Source: Rhizobium leguminosarum (GTDB lineage Bacteria > Pseudomonadota > Alphaproteobacteria > Rhizobiales > Rhizobiaceae). Taken from it: a stretch of DNA of 64,000 nucleotides. The stretch is taken from positions 2,108,001-2,172,000 of the forward strand of contig NZ_CP016286.1 of the NCBI RefSeq assembly GCF_001679785.1, in the 5' to 3' direction. Shown here piece after piece: positions 27,086-36,017 of this stretch. The stretch's first letter is position 1; every line of letters begins with the position of its first letter. Below the pieces are notes generated by a model that was not told where the DNA came from, searched no databases, and saw nothing but the letters and a program-made list of their open reading frames with translations. Position numbers and translations under genes: made by a program.

Positions 27086-27696
27086 TATTTGATCCTCAGG
27101 CGGCAATAACGGCCGTCCCGCCGCCGGCAAAGCCGTCGCGGTTGCGACGGTCCGCCATGGCGCTGTTGTAATGAGGATTAGATGGTTGGGCGATGAACCG
27201 TGTTCAAGTGAGCGCCGGCAGCGGCATGCACGCGGCGCAACGGAGAGAGCGCGAACATACCTACCCCGGACAGATATATTGAACTACCCGGGCGGATATA
27301 TTGAACGAATATCAAAAAAATGGCTCATTACAGACGTTCGCCGTTAGATCAGTCACCCTGGATTAGCCTGAGGTGGCCGACAGCCAAGATACAGTGGATA
27401 AAGGAATGTTCGCAGCGCGAAGCAGCCAGGCGAGGATCACCCAGCCCCCTCGCGTCATGCGAAATGGGCGGGTGCTACACCCATCTCGCGGAGACATACA
27501 AACTTCTGTCATATCAACAGAATAGAAAGAGGCATTCAATAAGCACATCAACATATTCCGAGCCGGTTGATCAAGTGCGACCTTCTTGCCCCCAGCCTCA
27601 GGCGCAACGGCGCTCGCGGTCTCGCCAATTCTGCCGGCAACGGCGCAAACCTGTGACCGCATGAATCCAACCAATCCCAACCAACGGAGCCAAAAG
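27086..27696. other. Long spacer with tandem direct repeat
   Basis: 611 bases between the protease and the alpha/beta hydrolase genes, both transcribed away from it. The notable element is a 22-base tandem repeat at 27266-27309. Short open frames here have no recognisable domains or ribosome sites and I do not call them genes. Confidence 0.4.
27266..27309. repeat. Two 22-base tandem direct repeats (operator-like)
   Basis: Units 27266-27287 and 27288-27309 share CCGG(A/G)C(A/G)GATATATTGAAC, 17 of the first 19 bases identical. The 22-base period puts both copies on the same helix face, as with repeated operator half-sites for an activator or repressor. They lie about 390 bases before the hydrolase start and 180 before the protease start. 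Confidence 0.5.
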
Positions 27697-28533
27697 ATGA
27701 GCACGGTTACCACCAAGGACGGCGTCGAGATCTACTACAAGGATTGGGGGCCGAAGAGCGCCCAGCCGATCATGTTTCATCACGGCTGGCCGCTATGCTC
27801 CGACGACTGGGATGCCCAGATGCTGTTCTTCCTTGAGAAGGGCTACCGGGTCGTCGCCCATGACCGGCGTGGCCATGGCCGCTCGACCCAGGTGGGCGAC
27901 GGTCACGACATGGATCACTACGCCGCCGATGCCGCAGCCGTCGTCGAGCATCTCGATCTCAGGAACACCGTCCATGTCGGCCACTCCACCGGCGGCGGCG
28001 AAGCGACCCATTATGTCGCCCGCCATGGCCAGCCGCAGGGCCGCGTCGCCAAGCTGGTGATCATCGGCGCCGTGCCGCCGATCATGGTGAAGACCGAAGC
28101 CAATCCCGGTGGCCTGCCGATCGAAGTCTTCGATGGCCTGCGCAAGCAGCTCGCCGCCAATCGCGCGCAGTTTTATTACGATCTGCCGGCCGGTCCGTTC
28201 TACAGCTTCAACCGGCCGGGCGCGAAAGTCCTGGAACCGGTCATCAACAATTGGTGGCGCCAAGGCATGATCGGCGGCGCCAAGGCGCATTACGACGGCA
28301 TCAAGGCCTTTTCGGAAACCGACTTCACCGAAGATCTGAAGATCATCACCGTGCCGACTTTCGTGATGCACGGCGATGACGACCAGATCGTGCCGATCGC
28401 CGATTCCGCCCTGCTCTCGTCCAAGCTTCTGCAAAACGCCACGCTGAAGGTCTACGAGAAATTCCCGCACGGCATGTGCACCACCCACGCAGACATCATA
28501 AACCCCGACATCCTAGCCTTCCTCAAGGGCTGA
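27697..28533 (+). CDS. Alpha/beta hydrolase (non-heme chloroperoxidase/arylesterase type)
   Basis: A 278-residue alpha/beta-fold hydrolase. The nucleophile is S97 in VGHSTGGGE, the acid lies in [10 protein letters not shown], and the His in KFPHGMC. The early motifs [12 protein letters not shown] (oxyanion) and [10 protein letters not shown] are typical of the cofactor-free chloroperoxidase/esterase group, which hydrolyses esters and can make peracids. It is cytoplasmic, with no signal. Start ATG with CGGAG 8 bases upstream. A strong hairpin follows the stop, so it is monocistronic. Confidence 0.9.
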   Translation: MSTVTTKDGVEIYYKDWGPKSAQPIMFHHGWPLCSDDWDAQMLFFLEKGYRVVAHDRRGHGRSTQVGDGHDMDHYAADAAAVVEHLDLRNTVHVGHSTGGGEATHYVARHGQPQGRVAKLVIIGAVPPIMVKTEANPGGLPIEVFDGLRKQLAANRAQFYYDLPAGPFYSFNRPGAKVLEPVINNWWRQGMIGGAKAHYDGIKAFSETDFTEDLKIITVPTFVMHGDDDQIVPIADSALLSSKLLQNATLKVYEKFPHGMCTTHADIINPDILAFLKG

Positions 28534-28544
28534 TCCGTGATGTT

Positions 28545-28576
28545 ACCGGGCGCCGACGAGGCGCCCGGTTGCTGTT
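28545..28576 (+). terminator. Hairpin terminator after the alpha/beta hydrolase
   Basis: Perfect 10-bp stem ACCGGGCGCC (28545-28554) with GGCGCCCGGT (28560-28569), 5-base loop GACGA, followed by TGCTGTT. It lies 12 bases after the hydrolase stop codon. Confidence 0.7.
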
Positions 28577-28680
28577 ATGGCTGTGACTCCATACGTAGGG
28601 ACACCGGCCATGTCGATCGATTGACGGCCAGTGACTCATTTTCCCATGAAACCGTTTTCGCCGATTTGCGTTTAGCGGCC

Positions 28681-28857
28681 ATGAAAAGAGAACGTGAACC
28701 CTCATCAAAGGCTTACCGGCAGGACCGTTTCGAAAACACCGAGCGAGCCGCCAAGGAAACCATCGAGGCGGAGCAGCGGGCCCGCCGCGAAAAAACCAAG
28801 CGGCTGAAAGAGCTGCGCCTGGCGCAACAAAGCGGCCAGAATCCCGCAACCAAGTAG
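28681..28857 (+). CDS. Small charged hypothetical protein
   Basis: A 58-residue, highly charged, helical protein (DRFENTERAAKETIEAEQRA, REKTKRLKELRLAQQ) that would form one long amphipathic helix or coiled coil. No domain is recognised. The frame is open from 28537, but residues before the ATG at 28681 look non-coding in composition. Small proteins of this kind are common in rhizobia. The function is unknown. Confidence 0.6.
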   Translation: MKREREPSSKAYRQDRFENTERAAKETIEAEQRARREKTKRLKELRLAQQSGQNPATK

Positions 28858-29052
28858 ATCTCACGCTCACACCATCCGTCCGGCCGACGCCTTGATCGGT
28901 CTCATCTCGTGCCGCCGCCCTCGCCCGCATCTTCCCGCGCGGCCAAAATTGTTTTTGAATTTCGGACCTTCGCCCATCTTGCAGAGCAAAGATCGCGAAA
29001 TTATCTTTTTTCCACGAAAGCGATTCACGGCATCCAAAAAGGGCAGATTGCG

Positions 29053-29268
29053 ATGTCAGACAAGCTGTTCAGCACGCGTGACGAACCGCTCGCCTCTGAG
29101 GACCTCGATGTGTGCAGGCGTGTCCATGAAGCTCTCTGTAGCGGGCTAAAGATCGACAGATCAGGCAAGGAGGCCGACCGCTTAGGCGCCCTCATCATCG
29201 AGCTTTACCGCCAGGGTGTGCATGACGAGAACCAGCTTCGGCTGCTGGCCGGCGGAAGGCGAGCTTGA
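29053..29268 (+). CDS. Small conserved hypothetical protein
   Basis: A 71-residue soluble protein (MSDKLFSTRDEPLASEDLDV ... ALIIELYRQGVHDENQLRLL) predicted to be all-helical. The N-terminal half resembles a short helix pair and the C-terminal segment ends LLAGGRRA. No catalytic motif. Similar small proteins occur in other rhizobia. The ATG at 29053 is preceded by GGGCAGATTGCG, a weak ribosome site. The role is unknown. Confidence 0.6.
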   Translation: MSDKLFSTRDEPLASEDLDVCRRVHEALCSGLKIDRSGKEADRLGALIIELYRQGVHDENQLRLLAGGRRA

Positions 29269-29576
29269 TAGCGCGCCTTCAGGTTCAAAAGACCTTTCAC
29301 CAATCCAGTTCGCTCGCCAATGCCTTAGCCATGGACCTGTTGACAGCCCGCGCCAGCGCCGTCCGGTGAGGGCCAGCAGGCTGTCGGCGTAGGCGGCGAG
29401 TTCGAGCGAGCCGACATACATACGCAACGGCCGGCAACGAAGCCGGGGTCTGAAGCCCGCAGGCAGTTGCACGGCGGCAGTGGTGACACAGTGCCATGTC
29501 GCCAACGACAAGCAGCATTGCCCCGTCGTCGGAGGGGCAATGAATTCGGCAAATCCCGAAGGTTCCTCAAGGAGGA
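29269..29576. other. Spacer without a supported gene
   Basis: 308 bases. Short minus-strand frames here (for example around 29297-29518) show some protein-like composition but change frame near 29365 and have no recognised domain. They could be the remnant of a small gene. No terminator or repeat is seen. Confidence 0.3.
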
Positions 29577-30467
29577 TTACGGGTTCGTTGTCGTCTCGGT
29601 GCTTGTAGCAGAGGTCTCGGTTTCGTCAACGCTTTGGGCGGCTTCAGTGGTCTCCGCTATGCCTTCCATTCCAGTCTCAGAGGTTTCCTCAGCCGCGACC
29701 GGGTCTGTCGTCGCGCTCCCGTCGGCCGTCTCGCCGGTCGCTGTCTCGGTCTCTGCTGCCGGGGTTTCCGGTGTCGGGGCGGCTGCCGCCAAGGCGTCTC
29801 TCATCTGGTCGATCGTCCCGATAGCTGTTCCGACACCGAGCGTCTCCTGTGCCCAGCCCAAAGCCTCCGGCGTGACCGTGCCTGTTTTGGTTGCGGCGGC
29901 CAGCGCCGCAGTCAGGGCGGCATCGCCCAATACCGGATCGTCGGCCGGTGGCGCCACTCCGTTGGTGAGTTCATATTGAGCGTACGCCGTGCTGAACGCG
30001 GCAATTGCGGCCATCCGAGGATCGGCCGTTTTCATGAGAGCATGGAAGTTGCGCTTCAGCGAATTGAGACCGGCAAGCTCTGCTGGCTTTTTTGCAGGTT
30101 TTGTCGCAGGCGCTTTGGCGATGGTCGTCTTTTTGGACGTGCCCTTCGTACTGACAGTCTGCTTGGCCGATTTCGTCTTGGCGGCCTTGCCCGTGCTTCC
30201 GGTCCGGCCACTTTCTGTCTTCCCCCTCGAGCTGGCGCTGCCCTTTCCGCCGCCGCTATTGCTGCTGCCGCCTCCGTGACCTCCGCCGCTGTTTCCGCCG
30301 CCGTGGCCACCGCCACCACCACCACCACCGCCGTTGCCACCACCATTGCCGCCGCCGTTGCCGCCCTTGGCGAAAGCAGGCGAGAAATCGGTGAAGGTGA
30401 TGTTGAGAGGTGCAATCGCCAAGCTCGTCGAGAGACAGAGAACACCGAGAATTCTGGAGAGCCGCAT
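29577..30467 (-). CDS. Exported Gly-rich / Lys-Ala-rich low-complexity protein
   Basis: A 296-residue secreted or periplasmic protein. After a signal peptide (cleavage near FSPAFA, then KGG) comes a Gly-rich stretch (GGNGGGNGGG and GGHGGG units), then a Lys/Thr/Ala-rich basic linker (KAAKTKSAKQTVSTKGTSKK). A folded helical segment follows (LNSLKRNFHALMKTADPRMA to about GTIDQMRDALAAA). The tail is acidic, Thr/Glu-rich (ETATGETADGSATTD ... ETETSATSTETTTNP). The pattern suggests a surface or cell-wall associated scaffold; the function is unknown. The ATG at 30467 follows GGAAGG. Divergent from the BA14K gene. Confidence 0.75.
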   Translation of the reverse strand: MRLSRILGVLCLSTSLAIAPLNITFTDFSPAFAKGGNGGGNGGGNGGGGGGGGGHGGGNSGGGHGGGSSNSGGGKGSASSRGKTESGRTGSTGKAAKTKSAKQTVSTKGTSKKTTIAKAPATKPAKKPAELAGLNSLKRNFHALMKTADPRMAAIAAFSTAYAQYELTNGVAPPADDPVLGDAALTAALAAATKTGTVTPEALGWAQETLGVGTAIGTIDQMRDALAAAAPTPETPAAETETATGETADGSATTDPVAAEETSETGMEGIAETTEAAQSVDETETSATSTETTTNP

Positions 30468-30629
30468 GCTAATCCTTCCGACATCTCGGTCATTGATGCA
30501 GCCCGTCCCATAAAGATCTAATTGACTATCTGCTTTCAATTTGAACTTGTTGCTGAATTTCCCAAAATGAACCTTTCCCCTTCCCCTGCGTTATCCCCTC
30601 GATACATCCGTTTACCCAAGGTGAGTGAA

Positions 30630-31124
30630 ATGAACAGATTCGCCATCATTGCCCTGTCGATAGCGACGGCCTTCTCCGGAATGCCGGCCTCGGCAGGCCC
30701 GGCTTTCGTGCCGAGCCCGGTGCAATCGGCGCAGCCGGTGCCTCAAAGCACCGATGCCCAGATTATGACCGTTGGTTGCAATAACTTCACGAACTGCCCG
30801 GGTCAGTTCAGCAACAATCGCAGGTGGTATCGCAACCGCCACTATCGCAACCGGGACTACTACCGCGACCGAGACTACTACCGAGACGACCGCTATGGCT
30901 GGGATCGTCGCTACGATCGCCGGTATCGCCGCAACGACAATACCGGCGCCATCATCGGCGGCCTGGCCGCCGGCGCCATCATCGGCGGCATCATCGCTTC
31001 GCAGCCGCGTGCACGTGCCTATGGTTCTTCGCATGCGGAGTATTGCTACAGCCGCTACCGGTCCTACCGCGCCTATGACAATACCTACCAGCCGAATTAC
31101 GGCCCGCGCCGCCAGTGCCGCTAG
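30630..31124 (+). CDS. BA14K family exported protein
   Basis: A 164-residue secreted protein. It has a signal peptide ([20 protein letters not shown]), an Arg/Tyr-rich repetitive region ([20 protein letters not shown]), a hydrophobic Gly-zipper segment ([20 protein letters not shown]) and the C-terminal BA14K signature ([19 protein letters not shown] ... PRRQC). BA14K proteins were first described as Brucella immunoreactive proteins and are widespread in Rhizobiales; lectin-like activity has been proposed. The ATG at 30630 has AAGGTGAG upstream. A strong terminator follows. Confidence 0.88.
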   Translation: MNRFAIIALSIATAFSGMPASAGPAFVPSPVQSAQPVPQSTDAQIMTVGCNNFTNCPGQFSNNRRWYRNRHYRNRDYYRDRDYYRDDRYGWDRRYDRRYRRNDNTGAIIGGLAAGAIIGGIIASQPRARAYGSSHAEYCYSRYRSYRAYDNTYQPNYGPRRQCR

Positions 31125-31144
31125 TCCGGTCTATCCATCAGAGC

Positions 31145-31173
31145 AAGCCTCGCATGAAGATGCGGGGCTTTTT
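31145..31173 (+). terminator. Rho-independent terminator of the BA14K gene
   Basis: AAGCCTCGCAT (31145-31155) pairs with ATGCGGGGCTT (31160-31170) with one G-T pair and a 4-base loop, running into TTTTT. It starts 21 bases after the stop codon. Confidence 0.85.
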
Positions 31174-31293
31174 GATGCCTATGCCGAACCAACACGCCCG
31201 CTTCCCACCGGCCATCAACCGTGCTTGACTTTCGGCTTCAGCCACGCGGATCGAACCTGAATTTCCTGCGGCCTGATAGAGCGTGGGTGATCG

Positions 31294-31884
31294 ATGACAT
31301 TTGCAGATACTACAAAGCCCACCGGGCCTGTCACGCTGCTGCCGCCGGATCTGGAAAACCTATCGGGCTTCGAAGCGGCACTCGCCGCTGGCTGGTCTCC
31401 CGATCCGCGCCGCGCGGGCGACGAAACCTATATTCGCGGAGAGCTTCAGCGGCTGCGCCAGGACCGGGCGAAATTCCTCTACGATCTCATTCCTGATGGC
31501 AGACGGCACGCCGGGTCCGGATCACCGCCTCTCACCACCCGTCTGTTCTGGATCTGGGACGGCGAATTCTGCGGCAGCATCAGCCTGCGCTTTCAGGCCG
31601 GCACCGAGGAGTTGCCGCCCGAGGTATCGGGCCATGTGGGATATTCCGTCGTGCCGTGGAAACAGCGCAACGGCCACGCGACCAATGCGTTGAGGCTGCT
31701 GTTAGCACTGGCGGCGAAGGAAGGCCTCGACCGCCTCGCCATCCTCTGTAACGAGCATAACGAGGCCTCGCGGCGGGTGATCCAGCGCAATGGCGGCGAA
31801 TTATTCATGCGCGGCCCGCATCCCTCCGACAGACCCGATCAGATCAAGCTGTATTTCTGGCTGCGGCCTGGCGTCGTCGTCTGA
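31294..31884 (+). CDS. GNAT family N-acetyltransferase
   Basis: A 196-residue acetyltransferase. The N-terminal 75 residues are variable. The GNAT core follows, with WDGEFCGSISLRFQ, VGYSVVPWKQRNGHATNALR (the acetyl-CoA loop in the less common QRNGHA form) and CNEHNEASRRVIQRNGGEL. This form is close to the RimJ/RimL-like group that modifies ribosomal proteins or small molecules. Substrate unknown. It is followed by a long hairpin and convergent with the DUF3313 gene. Confidence 0.85.
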   Translation: MTFADTTKPTGPVTLLPPDLENLSGFEAALAAGWSPDPRRAGDETYIRGELQRLRQDRAKFLYDLIPDGRRHAGSGSPPLTTRLFWIWDGEFCGSISLRFQAGTEELPPEVSGHVGYSVVPWKQRNGHATNALRLLLALAAKEGLDRLAILCNEHNEASRRVIQRNGGELFMRGPHPSDRPDQIKLYFWLRPGVVV

Positions 31885-31906
31885 CGTGAAGCGCGGCGGA
31901 TTTGTA

Positions 31907-31949
31907 GACGGACGGAGCACAAGCCTTGCCCGCCTTTGCTCCGTCCGTC
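31907..31949. terminator. Long perfect hairpin between convergent genes
   Basis: GACGGACGGAGCA (31907-31919) and TGCTCCGTCCGTC (31937-31949) form a perfect 13-bp stem around a 17-base loop. It sits 23 bases after the GNAT stop and 66 bases before the end of the minus-strand DUF3313 gene, so it may terminate both. Confidence 0.7.
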
Positions 31950-32014
31950 CCCTCAGCCTGGGGCGGGCTGAGTGCTGATCGCGGCGGCTTGTCGGGCGCC
32001 GGCGCCGGGTTCTC

Positions 32015-32946
32015 TCAATAGGTCGCGGCCGGTTTTGGCTTCTTCTCGGTCCATTGCGGCGGCGCGCCGTATTTGGCGGCCACGGCGCCCATCAGTCCGG
32101 GCGGCCGGCCGAAGGCGTCGCAGGCGGCGTATTTCGGTTTGCCGCCGAGCCAGGATTTCATCCGCTGCCCTGAGGGCGGCGAGATATCCAATCCCTTCGG
32201 CTCCTTACCTTTGATCAGCATGCGGGAAAACTCGCTGCTGAATTTCGAAGCCAAGCTATAGGCATCGCCGACTTCAGACACGCGGGGTTATTCTGCAACG
32301 AGTTTGCCCCGCGCGACCAGACGATCGCCGCCCGCTGCACGCCACCACTGTCGACGGCCTCCGCCTCGACCGACAATCCGCCGAGGCCGGCAGGCAGGCG
32401 GGGCACGCCGACCGGCAGCACGAAACCGGTGCCGACGGTCACAACGGTCGAAACACCAGCCATCGCCTTGTTGGTCGGCACAATGTCGGTGACGACGGAG
32501 CGGATTGTCAGGTCCGCCGGCTGGCCGGCAGAGACCAGTTGGTATTTGTCGCTGAGCGAAATGCAGAGTGCCCGGTCCAGAGCGTTCGCCACCATCACGC
32601 GGTCGGCGTCCGATTTGACGCGGGTCGCGGCGCTGAAGGCGAAGGTCGTCGGCACGATGCTCACCGTCTTCGCCGGACTAAGGCGCGTCCCATCGACATA
32701 GACGCGCGATTTCGACAGCTTGCCCTTCGGCGCGCCGAGATTGCCATAGGAAGAAAGCGTGCCGGCCTCCTTTAGCGGCACCGAGCTGCACCCCGCCGCG
32801 GCCATGGCGAGCGCCACCGGCAGAGCGAGGGACAAACCTCTCGACGCCACGGGGAAGGAAAATAGGAATGGATTGCTGCGCACGCTGTCTGGCCTCCGTC
32901 GCCGATGAACTCGGGCGAAAGTGGCGGTCGAGAATTGCCGCAACAT
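32015..32946 (-). pseudogene. DUF3313-type lipoprotein gene with a one-base frameshift
   Basis: Two overlapping frames make one lipoprotein. The first (32946 to about 32287) has a signal ending AMAAAGC (lipobox AAGC), KLSKSRVYVDGTRL, SVVTDIVPTNKAMAGV and RAAIVWSRGANSLQNN. The second (from 32284 down to 32015) continues VSEVGDAYSLASKFSSEFSR to the end. Adding one C to the CCCC run at 32284-32287 (minus strand) restores NNPRVSEVGD. DUF3313 proteins are outer-membrane-associated lipoproteins of unknown role. A GTG at 32883 is an alternative start giving a shorter signal. Real mutation or a base missed in a homopolymer. Confidence 0.78.
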
Positions 32947-32987
32947 TACATCGTTTCCGTGAACGGATGCCGCCGGAGCAGGCCGGC

Positions 32988-34343
32988 TTATCCGAGGTCG
33001 ATCGTCACCCGCGTCCCGGTCGCAGCGCTTTCGATGCCGACCTCGCCGCCGTGGTTTGCGGCGATCTGCTTGACGAGGCTGAGGCCGAGACCGGCACCCT
33101 TGCTCTTCGGGGTGACGCGGTAGAACGGCTCGAACACCAGCTCCCGATGCTCGGCCGGAATGCCCGGCCCGTCGTCGGCGACACTGATACGGCCGCCGCC
33201 GAAAGGCGAACCCGACACAGAAACCGTGATCATGCCGCCGTTGCCGCCATGGTCGATGGCGTTGCGCACGAGGTTGCTCACCGCCCGCGGCAGGGCGGAA
33301 GGGCTGCCACGGCGTTTCAGGCCTTCCACGTCGCTCTGAAAGGAAATCTGGTAACCGGCGGCAATCGCCAGCGGCGCCAGATCGGCAACCGTCATTCGGG
33401 CGATCTCGACGAGATCGACCGTTTCGTCGAGATCGGCCGCCTGATCGTTGCGCTCGAAATCGAGCAGCTGCTCGGCCGCCTCGGCCAGCCGCGCCACGTC
33501 GTCAAGCAGCCGCTGCCGCTCGCGCCCATCGGGCATGCCGTCGATGCGCGTCTGCATGATGGCGATCGGCGTCCGCAGCTCATGCGCCGCATCGAGCAGG
33601 AAACGTTGGCGTTTCTTAAACTCGTTTTCAAGCCGCTCAAGCGTTCCGTTAAAAGCAATCACCAATGGTGCGATTTCCGTGGGAATACCATGCACCGGCA
33701 ATCGGGCTCCTTGCCGGCGGGGTTCGATTTCCGATGCCTTGCTCGCTATATCCGTCACGCCGGCCAAAGCGCGCGCTACGACGCGGGGGATCGTTAGAAA
33801 AACCCCGGGCAAAGCGATGGCCAAAAGCGGTGTGTAAATGAGGTAGGTTTTGCCGAGTATTGCCAGAAATGCGGAGCTTCTGCTGGCGTTTCCGCCGTAC
33901 ATCACTCTGTACTCGCCTTCTGCCGTGTCGACACGGTCGATAGAGGCGACCTCGGTCGTACCAGACGCCCCTCGTATGTCGGCGTCTTTGATGAGGTAGA
34001 CGTACCGGGCTAGGTCCGCATAGGGCGCCGGTATTACGCCGTAGGAGGCCGTTTCTCCACTGGGTGTTGCGACGAAAAACCAGAGCCTGTTGTTCTCAGC
34101 CTTGAACGACCTGAGCCGCGGGCTATCCGCTATGGCGATCCTGCCCTGCGAGTCACGCGTAAGAGCTTCCTCGAGGGCTGCAGTCAGCTGAACCTGCATT
34201 CCTTCATTGGGCGAGAGGATGCTGGTGGCATAAATGCAAAGCCCGATGATGACAGTCGCAACAACAGCCACGAAAACGATACTGAGCTGCCAGCTGAGCG
34301 TCCACCAGAGTGAAAGGTTCGACTTGGTCGCCTCGCGCATCAC
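32988..34343 (-). CDS. Two-component sensor histidine kinase
   Basis: A 451-residue inner-membrane kinase. Two transmembrane segments (about residues 20-40 and 168-188) flank a periplasmic sensor domain of about 125 residues. A HAMP-like linker (VARALAGVTDIASKASEIEP) leads to the HisKA domain with phospho-acceptor H254 in LLDAAHELRTPIAIMQ. The ATPase has N-box NLVRNAIDHGG, DDGPGIP and GAGLGLSLVKQIA. The arrangement is like QseC/PmrB-type kinases. Its start overlaps the end of the regulator gene by 4 bases, so they are a coupled operon. The signal is unknown. Confidence 0.93.
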   Translation of the reverse strand: MMREATKSNLSLWWTLSWQLSIVFVAVVATVIIGLCIYATSILSPNEGMQVQLTAALEEALTRDSQGRIAIADSPRLRSFKAENNRLWFFVATPSGETASYGVIPAPYADLARYVYLIKDADIRGASGTTEVASIDRVDTAEGEYRVMYGGNASRSSAFLAILGKTYLIYTPLLAIALPGVFLTIPRVVARALAGVTDIASKASEIEPRRQGARLPVHGIPTEIAPLVIAFNGTLERLENEFKKRQRFLLDAAHELRTPIAIMQTRIDGMPDGRERQRLLDDVARLAEAAEQLLDFERNDQAADLDETVDLVEIARMTVADLAPLAIAAGYQISFQSDVEGLKRRGSPSALPRAVSNLVRNAIDHGGNGGMITVSVSGSPFGGGRISVADDGPGIPAEHRELVFEPFYRVTPKSKGAGLGLSLVKQIAANHGGEVGIESAATGTRVTIDLG

Positions 34344-35011
34344 TCCTCCTTCATGAGATAACCGACGCCGCGGATATTATGGATCGCGACGCCGGCGCAG
34401 GCATCGATCAGCCGCTTGCGCAGCCGCGAAATATGCGCGTCGAGCGCATTCGACTGGATTTCCTCTTCGTAGTTATAAACCGCTGCCTCCAGTGTTGAGC
34501 GCAGCACGGTCTTCTCTTTGCGCCTTGCGAGTGCCGCCAGCACCAGAAGTTCGCGCCGGGGCAGATCGAGCGGCACGGCATCGACGGTGACGCTGAGATG
34601 CAGCGGGTCGATCACCATCCGCCCGGCCGTTATCTTGAGTTCGGCCAGTTCAGGCGATCGCCGCAGCACGGCCCTGAGCCGCGCCATCAGCTCCTCGACC
34701 AGGAACGGCTTTCCGAGATAGTCGTCGGCCCCGAGGTCGAGGCCCTCGATCCGCTCCTTCGGTTCGTTCAGCGCCGTCATCACGATGATCGGCGTATCTT
34801 TCCCCGTCCGCCTGAGCTCCGGAATGAAGCTCAGGCCCTCTCCGTCGGGCAGGCGCCGATCGAGTAGGATTGCATCATAGAGGTTCTGCCGCGTTAGTTC
34901 GACCGCATCGGCCAGATGCATCGTATGGTCCGCGACGATCCCATGTTTGCCGAGTGCGGCCGACAGCGCCTCAGCCAGCTCCCTCTCATCTTCTATCAGC
35001 AGTATTCGCAT
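34340..35011 (-). CDS. OmpR-family response regulator
   Basis: A 223-residue regulator. The receiver domain has E7/D8, phospho-acceptor D51 in ILLDRRLPDG, the switch Thr in VMTAL and Lys in GKPF. The winged-helix DNA-binding domain occupies about residues 125-223 (LDLPRRELLVLAALARRKEK, SNALDAHISRLRKRL, IHNIRGVGYLMKEE). It is the first gene of the operon with the histidine kinase downstream. It is divergent from a short membrane peptide gene, which is a plausible target. Confidence 0.95.
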   Translation of the reverse strand: MRILLIEDERELAEALSAALGKHGIVADHTMHLADAVELTRQNLYDAILLDRRLPDGEGLSFIPELRRTGKDTPIIVMTALNEPKERIEGLDLGADDYLGKPFLVEELMARLRAVLRRSPELAELKITAGRMVIDPLHLSVTVDAVPLDLPRRELLVLAALARRKEKTVLRSTLEAAVYNYEEEIQSNALDAHISRLRKRLIDACAGVAIHNIRGVGYLMKEE

Positions 35012-35150
35012 CGCCCGCCCATTGTCTCGCTCTCCCCTCTGTCCGCCACAAGGGTTGCGGCAGCATTGCGGAGCTTCAAAGGCAACCGGTCATGCTGCCG
35101 CAATTGTTGAGGTCCAGCACAGAGAATATCCGCGGCAGCTGGAGATCAAG

Positions 35151-35297
35151 ATGATCCGACCTATCCTTCGTCTCCTGACGAGACACTTCCTCTCCGCCTT
35201 CATCCTGGTCGCGCTGCTCACAGCCCCGCTCGTCATTCTGCACACGCTTCACGAAAAGACGGCATTCGAGAACGGCCTGCTGATGGACGTCCGATGA
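35151..35297 (+). CDS. Small membrane peptide divergent from the two-component system
   Basis: A 48-residue peptide with one hydrophobic segment (LSAFILVALLTAPLVIL) preceded by a basic N-terminus (MIRPILRLLTRHF). The ATG has GGAG 7 bases upstream. It begins 139 bases from the regulator start in the opposite direction, so both share a promoter region. Small membrane peptides next to kinases sometimes modulate them or are their targets; that is inference. The frame is also open upstream without coding features. Confidence 0.5.
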   Translation: MIRPILRLLTRHFLSAFILVALLTAPLVILHTLHEKTAFENGLLMDVR

Positions 35298-35312
35298 TGC
35301 AGCGAGCGAACC

Positions 35313-35854
35313 TCAGGCGGTCTTACTGTCTGCCGTGCAATAGGCCAAGAAGGCCTGAAGATAGGCCTGCACCTTGGAACGGTTCTCCGCTGGCTCAATG
35401 GTGTTGAACACCTCGGCCGGCTCCAGCTTCATCAAAGGAAGCCTGAGGAAAATATCGCCCGCGAACCGGTCGGTGATGGTCGCAAGAACGGTGCGAAGAC
35501 CCGGCAGCATGTCGTCGCCGCGATGGGATGCGTGCAGCAGGGCGATCGGCTTATGGACGATCTCATCTCCCGATACGAGCCAGTCGATCGCATTCTTGAG
35601 GCCGCCGGGGATGGATCGGACATATTCCGGGCTGGCAATGATCACCCCGTCGCTCTTGGCGATCCATCGATGAAATTCCGCACCGCCTCCGGCAGATGCT
35701 CTCCCTCGAGATCGGGCGAGAATACCGGCAACCGCCCCACGTCGTCGAAGATCGAAATCTCGATCTCATTTGGCGCTACGGCGCGAACAGCCTGCAGCAT
35801 GGCGGTATTGGTGGAATTGCGCCGGGCGCTGCCGGATATTGCGAGAATCTTCAT
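35313..35854 (-). pseudogene. NADPH-dependent FMN reductase gene with a one-base frameshift
   Basis: The first part (35854 to about 35680) reads MKILAISGSARRNSTNTAML, the flavodoxin-like FMN phosphate loop, followed by SIFDDVGRLPVFSPDLEG. After a shift near 35675-35680, the second frame reads FHRWIAKSDGVIIASPEYVR, then GGLKNAIDWLVSG and a normal C-terminus. Inserting one G in the GG at 35678-35679 (minus strand) restores AVREFHRWIAKSDG. The intact protein would be a 180-residue NAD(P)H quinone/FMN reductase. Recent loss or sequencing error. Confidence 0.8.
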
Positions 35855-36017
35855 GACCCTAACAGGAAATGATTGATCATGGCTGTCAACGCAAAAGGCT
35901 ACGCTAGGCCGATTGAGTAACGCCCCAAGAAGCGACTTTTGCTTGAACTGGCCGAGCCTCGCGTTAGCCTGGATGCTGCTGCCGAATCGGCTGGAATTAC
36001 CCCTTGAGGAAATACAC

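Noticed and set aside
27363..27716. Minus-strand frame in the long spacer before the alpha/beta hydrolase
   Set aside because: It overlaps the hydrolase start and promoter and shows no domain or ribosome site.
29634..30521. Plus-strand frame opposite the Gly-rich secreted protein
   Set aside because: The minus strand has a signal peptide and ribosome site. The plus frame is a low-complexity Ala/Arg shadow.
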